Positions 52,354 to 64,000 of a stretch of DNA of 64,000 nt are shown piece by piece; the stretch's first letter is position 1, and each line of letters begins with the position of its first letter. The notes under the pieces are model-generated. The model was given only the letters and a program-made list of their open reading frames with translations. It did not search any database and was not told where the DNA came from. Made by a program: the position numbers and the translations under genes. The stretch lies in contig CP092872.1 in assembly GCA_030710605.1 (NCBI GenBank), forward strand, positions 95,249,794 to 95,313,793. Reading direction: 5' to 3'. The DNA comes from Cordylochernes scorpioides. Its lineage: Eukaryota > Arthropoda > Arachnida > Pseudoscorpiones > Chernetidae.

Positions 52354-52883
52354 TATATATCTTTACAATAAAATTATAATAATAAAAACAATGCTTATTA
52401 CTGGTACTATTTACTATTACTTCTGTATGTACCCTACATTTCTACTTGGAAAATCTGTATAAGACTGAAAGGTCTTAATAAAGCTTTTGTTGTTTTTGTT
52501 AAAAAATAAATAAAATTATAAAATGAAAGGATTTAAAAGCATGAATGTTTCTTTTATACATAATACAAACTTCTACTGTCCTTACTGCAATGATCATACT
52601 GCGAAATAAAATTATAATAATATACAATAAAAATATTTTACAAGTCACCCATCTTGAGAGTTCTCCTGTCTTAGAATTTGTTTTTAGCAGGAACCATTTA
52701 TTTTTCCCATTAAATTAGTTTTCTAAGACATCTGTCTCAGTCTAACACGTTCATATGTAAATTTGTTTAAGCCTGGATGTGTAGAATATAGTGATTAGGT
52801 ATAATTTGGATTAGCTTTTCTAGACACTCCTAGAATTTGAGTTAAAAGGCAATCTATTGAATTAATTTATATATATAAAAGGG

Positions 52884-53190
52884 GGGTCGGTGGAAGGCTG
52901 GTTAAACCGTTTGGTTTTCGACTAGTACGACCTGGGTTTGATTCCCGTATTGGACACTTTTTTTCTGTTTAAAAAAAAAATGCTCCAATGGCCCCCGATT
53001 CTTGCAAAAGTCCAACCCCACCAGCGAGTGCAAGTAACCAAACGGGGCTCTGGCACATTTGTAAGTGCAAAGTCGAACTGCTTTTCACATGTGTAGACAT
53101 GTGGTGCGCTTACAGTAAAAAGCAGTCGCTAACTACCCACCATGATTATCATGGCCTGTACCACGTGTACTTGGGATAAGCAAAAAAAAA
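52884..53190 (+). mobile_element. SINE A, full-length plus copy
   Basis: The best view of the family: GGTCGGTGGAAGGCTGG, A-box-like TGGTTAAACCG, B box GGTTTGATTCC, a T/A spacer, body CTCCAATGGCCCCCGATTC, GATTATCATGG, and the tail GGGATAAGCAAAAAAAAA. This is a tRNA-headed SINE. Confidence 0.92.
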
Positions 53191-53483
53191 TATCAGTTTA
53201 ATTTGTTGTTCAGGTTAGGATTAGCAATTTCAAAACCTTACCCCTAGACCTCCCAATTGATGTGTTTTAATATTTAGTTTAAATTTTAGTAACACACAGT
53301 AATTTTACCATGTCAAATAAAAGTACTGAATTAATGAATCATTTACTTTTTTTTTTATTATTATTTTTTTTTAGGATTGTATCAATGTAGTTTTTTTTTT
53401 TTTTTTTTACCTAGCGAATTTTCATCTAGAATCTAAAATGCACATTATCACTATACTCATTGAGTCACTTTAACAACATGCAT

Positions 53484-53517
<34 letters not shown>

Positions 53518-54172
53518 ATTATAGTTTAGGGATAACTTTTTAGCACTCGCTGGCCAATTAGACAATAATGATAATGTTCAAACATTTTTATTGTTGTCTG
53601 TGGGACTGGTAGTGGAAGTTGGGTATGGAGAGGTGTTAAACACCTCCAAAACATCTTTCTATACCACATTAAGGGCAAAATAGAACTAATAATTCTCAAT
53701 CAGCGACCTAAACAAATGTGGGTATATAAAAGGCAGGTTCAAATTTTTTTTTTTTTTTACTAACATGTCACAACGCTAATTTTAAAATTACTCAATCATT
53801 TAACTCTTTTTAAAATAAACAAAATTGAGTTTGCACTTAATATAAATAATTATTAAAAAAAAAAAAAAAATCCTAACTGAAAAATATTACCTTTAGAAAG
53901 TACTCTGGAAATTTCCACTCGGTATAATTTTTTTTTACAGTAAAAAAAAAAAAAAAAAAACTTTTGTCTCACAACCTAAAGTATAAAACCAAACTAAGTT
54001 AGAGTTTCCGCGAGAAAAAGCTAAATGTTCACAGATTATTTAGAAATTTCATATTATAATTATTAAAAAATTAAAAATATATTTAAAAAAAATAATAATT
54101 TTTAATTTTCAAATTAAAAATATACTAATAAATAGAGAGAGAGAGAGAGAGAGAGAGAAACTTAACCATATT
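53191..54172. other. Homopolymer-rich spacer; no gene
   Basis: Many A and T runs, a 23-24-bp G run at about 53492-53514 and (GA)n at 54134-54159. No frame or repeat family recognised. Confidence 0.6.
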
Positions 54173-54408
54173 TCTTGAAAATGAAGATACTTCGGCCAGT
54201 GAATCTTTTTATTACCTCGACGTTTCGACAAAAATCTTTTGTCCTCGTCAGGAGCAAACAAAAATTAAACATTCAGCAAGGCGTTAAAAATTTTTAACGC
54301 CTTGCTGAATGTTTAATTTTTGTTTGCTCCTGACGAGGACAAAAGATTTTTGTCGAAACGTCGAGGTAATAAAAAGATTCACTGGCCGAAGTATCTTCAT
54401 TTTCAAGA
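54173..54408. repeat. Perfect 236-bp palindrome with hammerhead-like cores
   Basis: Arms of 118 bp, identical and without spacer, meet between 54290 and 54291 (GCGTTAAAAA/TTTTTAACGC). Each arm carries CTC, CTGACGA, G, GACAAAA...TTTTGTC, GAAAC, GTC, GAG. Homology continues imperfectly for a few bases outside. Confidence 0.95.
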
Positions 54409-54844
54409 GATATGAATGCCGGCCAGGCAGCCTCAATATTTACGATAACCATATTTATATCTGATAATAATTTTAAATTTTATTTAAGAGTCTATTATTA
54501 TTATTATTTTTTTTTTTTACATATCCATACTAAAAAAAATTTTTTTTTGCGACAAAAAATCTACATTTTAGTTTTCAGAAATTAGAAAAATGTTTCAAGT
54601 TGCGTTGCAAATAATTATCTTAAAGTGTGTGTGTATTGTGTAAACATATAAAATTTAAGAAATAGATTATCAATAATACTGCTATTTAGAACATAAAAAT
54701 TAGAAGGAAGGTATTCATCAATCAGAAGTGGCCCCTCTCCATTTAACCTGGCATTGGGTGAAAATTACCCATGGCAACATTTGAATGGAGAATTAACCAA
54801 TAAAAAATCGGTTGGCGGAGATGTGGTTTTGTTTAGCTTCCTGA

Positions 54845-55990
54845 TGATGTGTTCCCCAGGTTTGGATAGATGAAAAGGGAGGTTACACGATGTGACTTAT
54901 TAAAGTCTCCTTACTTAAGTATATATATATATATATAGCAATTTAGGCCAACAACCCCATGTATATAACCCGCAGCAAGACCTTAATGTTGTATAATAGC
55001 AGCACAGTTGTCAGTGATGCACTATCGGCATATGTCTTTACATCATCACATGTAATACAATTTGTGCAAACAGGATAAATAAAAATAAATAAAAAAGAAA
55101 AGGGGGGAAAAAACTCTATAATTGATTAAGAGTTGAGCTAAAGCAAGGATTGAGCATATAATATTGTCAGTACAATGGTCTAAAGATGGAAACAGCTGCG
55201 ACACTATTATACAATTTCATCAGATAACCCACGAGATCGTTATTAAATTGGGCAATCTATAAAACACTGAAACACAGACACTCGCGGCAATGTATGTGGC
55301 CGGTAATTTATGGGAGACTTGATTATTAGTAACATTCCCTTCAAATAGGTGATAAACATACAACATTTCATTTAAACAATTGGAATAGCACCATAAGGCA
55401 AGTTATGTATGAAATAGGTAACAGAGGAGACAAGAAAATTTCTCTAGATATTTATTTAAATATCTTAAAATTTGGGAACATGTCTAAACTGACGAGATAT
55501 GCTATTTACATAGTAAAATTTAGGTAGAGGTGACCTGAAGTTACTTTATAGCCCTTTAGGGCCCATGCGAAATCTAGGTTGGCTACTACACAAAAGGGGG
55601 GGGGGAACCTAGATCTCCATCTATTCTAGCGGGACAAAATATACGAACCCTAACACTCCTTTTTAAGTCACTTAAAGCCCTTTAGGGCCCATTCAGAATC
55701 TAAATAGATTAGCTTCTGTTCGAAAAATAAAAGGGGGGGCTAAGCCATAATGGCAAGGGGCTTACCTTCTCTCGAAAGCGGCGGCAAGGTCTGGTCTCCT
55801 CTACGTCTCAGGCCCGTCTAAAAATCGTCCTTCTCACTGAGCGACTCCGATCGAATCCTCCCTTTTGGCAAAGAACCTTCTTTTATATCATCTCATTCTC
55901 CATTTTCATTCGCCGAAAGAAACACCAATCAAAATGGCCAACGGCTCCAGTATCAATTTCATAGACGCCCCAGGCCTCTCCCCTTCAAAA
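54845..55990 (-). repeat. 3' LTR of minus-strand LTR retrotransposon
   Basis: The first 169 bp (TGATGTGTTCCCCAGG onward) are identical to 63832-64000. Read on the minus strand the LTR ends in CACATCA. A promoter-like set lies upstream on the minus strand: inverted CCAAT (GATTGGTG, about 55930), TATAAAAG (about 55880) and an initiator-like CTCAGTG (about 55838), then a donor-like AAGGTAAGC (about 55768). The far edge is not proven; a pyrimidine tract at 55975-55987 (a polypurine tract on the minus strand) suggests about 55990 or less. Confidence 0.75.
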
Positions 55991-58900
55991 TAGAACATAT
56001 AGTATTACCAAAACAAAAAAATCTAAAGAGAAAAACAACCCCTGCGGTAGTGTAAGATTTCAGACTCCAGCCTCCCGTCTTTCCACATGGGTTGAAATAC
56101 AACCCTCCCTTTTTCTCGGGATGGTATATATATATCGCCCCCCGTCTTGGCTAAAATTGACCCAGGCCCTTTTTACCTGGACTGTAATGTGATGCTTTCC
56201 TTTCTCTGGAAGGATATTTTATAAGTTTCAGTCTTTAGAGATCTTCCTTCTCCATTTTTCTCTTTTTTTTTTTTTTTCTGGTCACCTTTACCTAAATTTT
56301 TGGTGAGGGGAATATATGTACATATGAAACAACAGTTTCCAGCTCGGATGTCTCTGGATGTCTTCTTCTTTACCAGGCATCAGCTTTCGGCATGGAAGTC
56401 TGGTGTCACCAAGTGTCTAAGTTTCTGGGCAAAAAAAAACATGGTCTGTAAGTCTATGTGGGAGGGAAGCCATGTATCCATTTGATTTGATTATACATAC
56501 GCCTTCTGTTGGGGTATGGTTACAAAAACGTGCCCCAACAATCCTCCCCCTGCCAAGTAATGGACAAATGCGTTTGTGCTATTCATTATTCATCTGCCTT
56601 TCATCAGTTACTATGAAAGCAGGCCCATTTCTAGCAAAATGCATTTTCCATTACTAGGTGAAGTCAGGTGTACCGAAACCTATAGGGAAGATAAGGCTAA
56701 TCAAAATGATGGTATGCTATTCTAGATGTTTATTATTCCGAACATTAGTGGGCATTGTGCATCCTGGCAAAGGGTTTTTTTATGTGCTATTATTCTGTCA
56801 GAACACTGTTATCAAAATAGGTTATTGGGGACAGTCATATCATATGTATGGAAGTAAGCAAGGTCATCTGTCTTACCATTCATGGGTATATATACCACCC
56901 TTCCACTTTCTTCTTTGGTCTTGAGGAGTAGGCCTTCCTAGTGGTAAGTCCTCTCAACCCCATCCTTGCCTCTTGGGGTACTGGATTCATTGCTATCTTC
57001 TTTCTGCTAACAATACAGTTAGGACATTTCCCTATTACATATTATATATAAAAAATTGGGCGCCAAGAAGTCGTTTAGAAATAACTGACTAGTCCAACTC
57101 CTAAAACATGCCAGCATCTTTATTTTCGTACCAATCAAGACATTCGTGTGGTATAGTTATATATATATACAATCAAAGGAAAGGATAATTATAGTTAGCT
57201 GAAAGAAATATCTTGGTACATAATGATTAGCCTATGACATGATGACTTTTGCTAAATAAAAAAAAAAAGGTTACAGAAAACAAATTGTGAAAGTAATTAT
57301 TAAATAAGGCACGAAATATGTAATGATAAAATGAATCCTTCCATGTTATATGATGGGTATAATATATATATTGAAGAAAACACGTATCATGCAGATAGTG
57401 ATTAAATATGATAAAAATCATCCCATGATAGATGATAAAAGAAAACTACTACAAGATTATATATGGTGACAAAATATATATAATTAAATATTTAATATAA
57501 ATATTAATATCATGAATGTCAAAATAAAATTGTTGAAATGAATAGTATATGACTATAATATAATATATATGATATAAAAATAATAGCATATTGAAAAAGA
57601 AAATGTAAACATAATATATATTTGTGCGCTGAAGGTTCAAGGTTTAGTATCTCAGTTAAGTTTCAATCTTATCCAGTCTGGAATCACGAGTTGGTCACTG
57701 GGTAATATTCGTCTATCCCGATCCTACTGGAGGGTGGGTTCTCTCTTGTGTGTTAGATTCCTCAAATTGCAATACTCTCTCAACCCAGATGGGAACGTCA
57801 TTTAGAATCTTGGTCAAATGGAACATAGCCCAGACCTCTATTAAACTACACAGTCCATTTAAATCTAGGGTGACAACCGTATGAAGAGAATTTTTCTGTT
57901 TTGGCAGAGCGACTAATCAATTTCTACTATTTTGTTTGTGACTCCGTTTACCTTGTCTCTGGGGTGTGTACAGTTCAGCTACCTCCCCCTTCCAAGAAAT
58001 TCATATTACTTTCATCTACTAATATACCCTCTATTCATTGACCTGAATCCTACAAATCTACATCTTATAAATTTGAATTTTATCAATCTGAAATTTTGGT
58101 TCTTTTACAAATTCCTTCAGAATTCTACTCCCTGTATAACTGCTCTTAATTCTACTGTCCTCAATACAACACTTCTAAAACTCTGACTCATTGGCTCGTT
58201 CTGGCGTCTCGTTCGCGGTCCTTATAGTTAACTAATACTTTAAAATCTTATCCTATCATGGAACGAGTTTAAACTCGTTGAAGGTCCTAATAATTACTTA
58301 TTTTGCCTCTCGAATCGGTCTTATACTCGAATTCATTCCAACAAAACGTATGGCAGGGCGAATCCTTTATTAGAAGAAACTTCCGCTAGCTATGGGGAAT
58401 CAAACTGGTACCAAAAAAAATTCAGTAGACGGAAACACTTCGTCTAGAATAACTGGGCAATCTCTGCCTACATGCCAATCTTACAGGACCTCCCGTCTAG
58501 AACACCCTCGCTCCAGCCACGCTAAAAGCGTCGAAACTACGGTGTCAGATCGGTTACCCAAGGTCGCGCCGTTATACCCCAGGCTATACGGCATGGCAAA
58601 ACAAATCCCCCATCCTGCATAAAATTCAATCTATACCTCTTCGTTCCCTCTAATGAGGGGAAGTTTTGTGGGTTTCCTGGTCTGATCATAACCTCCCACA
58701 ACCTTCCAGTCTGAGAATCAAGATATGATCATTATCTACGACTCTTAAAATTCAAGTTGATATAATGAAATAGAGTAACTGATTACCCTAATAAAAGAAA
58801 TCAATATTTGCACTCCTCTAAAAGGAGACCTAACAAAGTGGAGCGAATATTTTCCTAACAATAGATAGAGTTGTAGTTGTCCTGTTTGAGGCTTCTCGGT

Positions 58901-61900
58901 CCTAACAAAATTCGAAATAAAAAGTAAAATAAAATTAAAATCGATCCTATTAAAGTCCTTTAACCCTATTCTAATGTATTTTGGGCTCACAATATAATAG
59001 TTTTTAACCTTTTTCTACATTCATTGCACCAATTCATTCATACACCCTCCCCCCTATCATTCGCGGTACGCATACAAACTAAGGTTGAAAGCTGCTACAA
59101 AGGCCAAAATACTCATTTATCTATATCAATAGATCCTAACAAATGATAACATCTTTCAGGACACAATGTGAAATCAAATAAAATAATAAAATTAAAACAA
59201 GTTGGGAACTAAAGCCCTAGGTTACTCAAAAGAAAATGCCTCTGTACAAGCTCTATATATACTAATACTTTATACTCGATAAATGATTGTTAACAATAAT
59301 TGTTAACAATTCTAAATAATCTGGAAGCTAACCTACCAAAAAAAAATCAGTGTAACTTCAAAAACTGCCCTTGCCTCGACACTAAGCGACTTTTCACGAC
59401 AATTCTATAAAGACATACACAAATATAAGGGCGAATAAAGAACCATTAAACGTGACACCTCATAAAAGCGGATTGAGTCATTCCCCTAGCCACCGTGGGT
59501 GAAGTCACTTTCTTCTTACTTCCTCGTGCGTCTGCCCCCTTTGCAGTAGTCCGACCTCAGCACTCTATTGAAAGATGGATTTATAGGGTTTATGATTCAC
59601 TACCCAACACTAACATTCTCAAGTGCTTTCCAAGGATCAACTACAGTCTGGGCCTACTTAACTTCTACCCCTGGCTTAGGGTCCCTATACTTCACAACTT
59701 TACTCTGAAAGATTGACCTTTCATGTCCTCATTAGAAACCTATTTCAAAGCTACTACCTGAAGGCCAGGGATTATAGGGTTTCTGAATTACCCAACACAA
59801 GCCATAGGATGCCTATTAGGTTTGTTGTTTTAGACATAGCCCCCCTCTAAGTTGTGATTTCCTACACCTTCCTTCACCTATTACTCCTGGTAATAACTAA
59901 AATTTCAGATTTACACTAAATAGTTAATTCACAATGGTATACATTATTCTCATTGGTCTTTGAAACTCGGGTTTTAACAAGAAATAGTTTGTATTAAAAA
60001 AAAAAGGAATCCTAATGAAGCTCTACTTTAAAAAAAAATGGTTTAAAAAAAAAAAGCTGAAATCTCTAAACTTCTCATTCTATCGAGCTGATTCTCCGTA
60101 CACACTCCAAAATCCTAGTTAGAGGCGACAGTCTAAGCAGAATTTGCACTGTGTGGGCCTTTTTACCCTTGTAGACCTGCGTAAAGTTAAACTGTTCACA
60201 CTAACTCTGTCAACTTCCCCTCGTCTCATTACTTCTGAGTTCGCTCTGGTTGTATTGTTGGATAAAATTGTAACATAACAATAAAAAGAAACTAAAATTT
60301 TCCTAAATCATATCCTGACAGGTTGTACAAGCTCTTCAAAACGGTGTGTCATATTAAAACAAGGTTGTGAGACGGTATTCTGCACAAAGACAAGGTTGAG
60401 ACAAATAACACACAAACCCTGAAACATGGTGTTAAAGCTCCTTCCAACACTTAGCACTAGAACACATGAAAAAAAAAAAAAACTGCAAACTGTTTAAAGT
60501 TCACCATGACACTAAGACAAATTTGTTAACAAAAAAAATAAAGTAGGAAAACTGGAAGTTTAGAACACACGTTATAGTTTAAAATAAAAGAAAAACTGCA
60601 AGTTCTTCAAAGTTCACCATAACACTAAGACATATTTGCTATTTAATATATAACCTAATATTGTAATTAATAAAGACCTATCTATATTAAATAGTGTATA
60701 CAATCGCTGAAACTTATGTAATTCAGCTTACACAAACCCCCAGTGCATAATATGTCTTATTTTAAAAGAAATAGTTCTATCGAGGCGATATTGCGGTCGA
60801 CAGCTACGCTTTATACATTAAATGTACTTCCTTCCATCAATCTTTATCTACTATTTACAAAACCCTTTATCCAACTTTTTTCAATTCTTTCTCTTTCAAC
60901 ATCTTTCTGCATCTCTCTATCTCTTTCTCATCAACATTCAACGCTTTCTCACTCTTTTTATCACTTTCAACACTTCTTTCATCACCTCTCTCTCATCTCT
61001 CTTCCATCATTTTCTACACATTTCACTGCCTTTTCATCCCTCTGGTGTTTCCTCGAAACCCGTCATCGGGATCTGGATCCCGATCTATTATCACTCTTAA
61101 TTTTGAACTATTAATTATTACTAGTGTAATATTATTCCAACAGCCTATGACCTTTAAGCTTTATAACTCCATATACACTCGGCGGGGTAGTTACCTTGTT
61201 AAGAAAACCTATAATGTCATAGATCATTTAGAGAGAGAACATAACAAATTTGTGCGAATAGTTTGTTTCAACTATTGATTGTAAGCCTATTAAACTCGTT
61301 CTCTCTAGGTTGGCTCGCTCATTAATCTTCAATCTACGTTCAATAGTCATATTGAGTTCTCATGGGTGCTAAACGTAAACTGTATTAAAATGGTGTAGTT
61401 TTCTAGTTTTCGAATTATATGACAGTTAGAAAAAAATCCTGGAAATATCTCGCACTGGCTACTATTAAAAAAAATTGAATGGGGTACAACTCCGATCTTA
61501 CAGGATACCTCATGGCTCATAGAATTGAATCGCTCATTTCTCACTAAAATATTCACACAGGGTATGGAGGTCTCCAGTGGTTCTATAGCTATTGGTCAAC
61601 TAAATTAATAAATGGCAGGAATGAAGCTAGTTTAAATGCTCATGTGCTGTTTTGTCATGCGTCTTTATGTCATCTGCAAAGGAAAGTGTCGCCTCAAAGG
61701 ACCTAATTCTGGGACTAACATCCGCTGCACATTTCAGGAAGGAGTGGTCGTCCATACAATAGCAAGATATCATTTTGCTGCCAATGTACAATGTTGAGCA
61801 TTTTCCATGTCGTCATTTTGTCGATCCCCAATCTTCTAGGGTGTTTCTTTAAGCATTTCTTGATATCGTTTAATGCTTTATGCGATCCCGCCCGGCATTC

Positions 61901-62690
61901 AATAAGTATTATTTGATCGTACCATCTCCAGGAGACCATCCCATTGCGGCCGAACCATTTCCACCCAACTTATAACGCCGTCCATATCGCGTAATTGAAA
62001 TTAATGTAAAACTCAAAGAATAAGACCTTAATCTCTTAATTCTTTACTAATTTCAGTTGGCTCAACATAAATCTTCTCAATTATTATCTTAGTACAGTGG
62101 CGTGACATGTCACACTTCTTCTAGTTCTTTCGCAAGCTCGATTAATCCCAGTGAAAGCCCGTCCAGGCGTCAATCCCGTGCTAACCCGTCATGCATGACT
62201 TCAAATTTGGAAATTATTAGACCTGAATATTTGCAGTGGCATCTGCTTCCACTGAAAGTATTTAAGACACAAGGCTGCCTCTTTAAATCACTGTCTTTAC
62301 TCCCACAAGCCTGTGTAAACTTTAACTATGACTTTATCAATTCTCAAAATTCTGCCTATCGAGTATCCTGAGAATCAATGTTCTTCTTGTCTACGGCGGA
62401 TTATCACAGTAATTGTTCCCTAGAGTTATCTGCGTCGAGTGGTCAGTCTGTACTACTAATTCTCCACTCTAACTCTAGGACTCTTCTATCTACTCGGGCT
62501 GTTCAAAAATTTTCAAGACAGTTGTTCAAATCCCCAATGATAATCTGCTAAATTTCGATAATTATTGGAATTCTCATTAAACAGAATAACTACACCTTTC
62601 TGACACAGAAATATCCAGCATCAAGATATAGCGCACCGTCCAATTTCTTTATTTCAAGACGGTGTCAAATTACAACTGAAGGAACATACT
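55991..62690 (-). other. LTR-element interior without retroviral genes
   Basis: No Gag, protease, reverse transcriptase or integrase motif was recognised on either strand. 60865-61030 is an unusual pyrimidine-rich block (purine-rich on the element's sense strand). 57057-57066 contains TTGGGCGCCA, like a second primer-binding site, but lacks a supporting LTR end. 57170-57640 is extremely AT-rich. Short frames such as 58392-58622 and 61715-61939 (minus) match no family I know. Confidence 0.55.
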
Positions 62691-62699
62691 AAGCATATA

Positions 62700-63530
62700 A
62701 CTGGTTTAAATTTCATGTAATCTCATCATGCCTTCTGCTGGCAAATGTATTTACTGTAAAATTCAATACTATCAAGATGGTTTTATTTGTCTTCATCTAA
62801 AAAAAATGTTTCAGAAATAGAGTCTTGGAAATCTCTACTAAAGACAAAAATTATACATTTGTCAATTCAGGATAACCTTCCCTTGTCAGAGTGTATACAG
62901 CTGCCAAGCCAAAATACGCAGGGGAGACAGGAAGGAGAGTCAGCAATAGAATATATGAACATAGACGCAACGTTATTAATCAAGACAATAGGTCTCTAAT
63001 TTTCCAATACTGCAAAGGAACAGGTCACACTTTCGCATTAGGAGAACCTAGAATACATTACAATAACATAAACAGCAAATATCAAAGGCTTATAATTGAT
63101 TCTCTATTATTCAGAAAACACAATAGTATTAATAGAAAATAGATTTGCCCGAAACATATAACACAATATATCCTAGTACCAGCTAATAATATCAACAATA
63201 TTATAAGTAACTTATATGTAATAGCCAATAACTATTATAAAACTACTTAAATAATAGAATTTCTAACCTATAAAATAATTCATAGAATATAGCAAACAAT
63301 AGTAGAATATGTGTAATACCTTAATCCAAAAAAATATGTCTTAAGAAAACAAATAATATGCAAAACTTTCTAATGTATATATATATATATGTACATAGAA
63401 TCATAATAGTTTTAGCATCAGGCGACGTCATATTTTCTTGATATATTGTATATGTTTCTCCTGTAGAAGGGCGGACAAGCTCGAAAGCTTGAGAAGACCA
63501 GAATAAAAGATACTCATCCCCATAAACGTT
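62700..63530 (+). pseudogene. Penelope-like 3' end: GIY-YIG domain plus terminal motif
   Basis: The plus-strand frame ending at 63142 contains KYAGETGRRVSNRIYEHRR, the central GIY-YIG signature (Y.GETGR, then R..EH) of Penelope-like elements, then a short conserved-looking tail. The upstream part is frameshifted: an overlapping frame from 62787 carries it. About 320 bp downstream, CTCCTGTAGAAGGGCGG and GCTCGAAAGCTTGAG (63459-63492) form the AGCT-type terminal motif, with CTC able to pair with GAG. Nested in the LTR element's interior, in opposite orientation. Confidence 0.75.
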
Positions 63531-63812
63531 TTACTTTGATATCAGAAATCAATGATAATATTAAGGTTTTGCCACAAACAATGTGAATCGTAGAAGACAG
63601 CGGCGAGAGATGCGGTATACACCGCCTCAACATAACTTTCATTGCCTGATAAAATGCCAGTGAAACGGAAAGCATAAATTAAAATTCACGATTTATAATA
63701 GACTGTTAATCTCAGGATGCGTGGACTACTTCACCAATACTTAAAAATAGTATGGCTTTTCATTAGGTATATATTTCTAAAGTATAGGGGAAGAAACATA
63801 TACTAAATTCGA

Positions 63813-63830
63813 GCCCCACGTTGGGCGCCA
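63813..63830 (-). other. Primer-binding site of LTR element
   Basis: Minus strand TGGCGCCCAACGTGGGGC, one base after the LTR end CATCA. The TGGCGCC start is typical of tRNA primer sites. It fixes the element's direction as minus. Confidence 0.88.
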
Positions 63831-63831
63831 T

Positions 63832-64000
63832 TGATGTGTTCCCCAGGTTTGGATAGATGAAAAGGGAGGTTACACGATGTGACTTATTAAAGTCTCCTTA
63901 CTTAAGTATATATATATATATATAGCAATTTAGGCCAACAACCCCATGTATATAACCCGCAGCAAGACCTTAATGTTGTATAATAGCAGCACAGTTGTCA
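63832..64000 (-). repeat. 5' LTR (partial, cut by window end)
   Basis: Identical over its 169 visible bases to 54845-55013, including the (TA)n run, which suggests a recent insertion. The rest lies beyond the window. Confidence 0.88.

Noticed and set aside
57057-57066. TTGGGCGCCA as a second primer-binding site
   Set aside because: The adjoining sequence does not end like an LTR and no partner LTR was found.
60743-61114. Ser/Phe/Leu-rich 123-codon frame
   Set aside because: It is a pyrimidine-rich low-complexity tract; overlapping frames are open too.

Overview
This is invertebrate nuclear DNA, AT-rich and packed with transposable elements. Split, spliced exons, tRNA-derived SINEs, Helitrons, Penelope-like relics and very large repeat-filled introns rule out a bacterial or organellar source. 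An arthropod is likely. A LINE C-terminal fragment (35196-35402, minus) has the cysteine/histidine layout I associate with chelicerate LINEs, so a chelicerate is a reasonable but unproven guess.

Two host genes can be supported. The first is a GPI ethanolamine phosphate transferase 3 (PIGO family) gene on the plus strand, with eight predicted coding exons from 18563 to 41471. Every proposed splice junction keeps frame, giving a 960-residue model. Exon 1 is AT-rich while exons 2-7 are GC-rich. The second is an intronless eight-finger C2H2 zinc-finger gene on the minus strand (49644-51581).

The rest is mostly mobile DNA. 1-2614: 3' part of a Gypsy-like LTR element with a deleted pol but an open 556-codon frame; its solo LTR lies at 13155-13480. 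4280-9035: two oppositely oriented arrays of a 107-bp SINE-derived unit, a disrupted Penelope-like GIY-YIG fragment and a pogo-like MITE. 9893-16017: SINE, fold-back and Helitron copies. 18563-41471: the PIGO gene, whose introns hold Helitrons, SINEs, a LINE scrap, four tandem arrays (including about 21 copies of a 91-bp satellite derived from a MITE end) and many copies of a fold-back family. 42019-49085: more of these plus a decayed pogo-like transposon. 54173-54408: a perfect spacerless 236-bp palindrome. 54845-64000: a minus-strand LTR element with identical LTR ends, a clear primer-binding site and about 7.8 kb of mostly non-coding interior containing a Penelope-like GIY-YIG relic.

The most interesting signal is a set of short fold-back repeats (here called family DT, with relatives). 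They carry hammerhead-ribozyme-like cores (CTGANGA, stem II, GAAAC, GTC) whose flanking stem I changes sequence between families while keeping its pairing. Copies have 10-16 bp target-site duplications, as expected for retroposition. Together with nearby GIY-YIG fragments this points to non-autonomous Penelope-like elements in which hammerhead motifs are arranged head-to-head.
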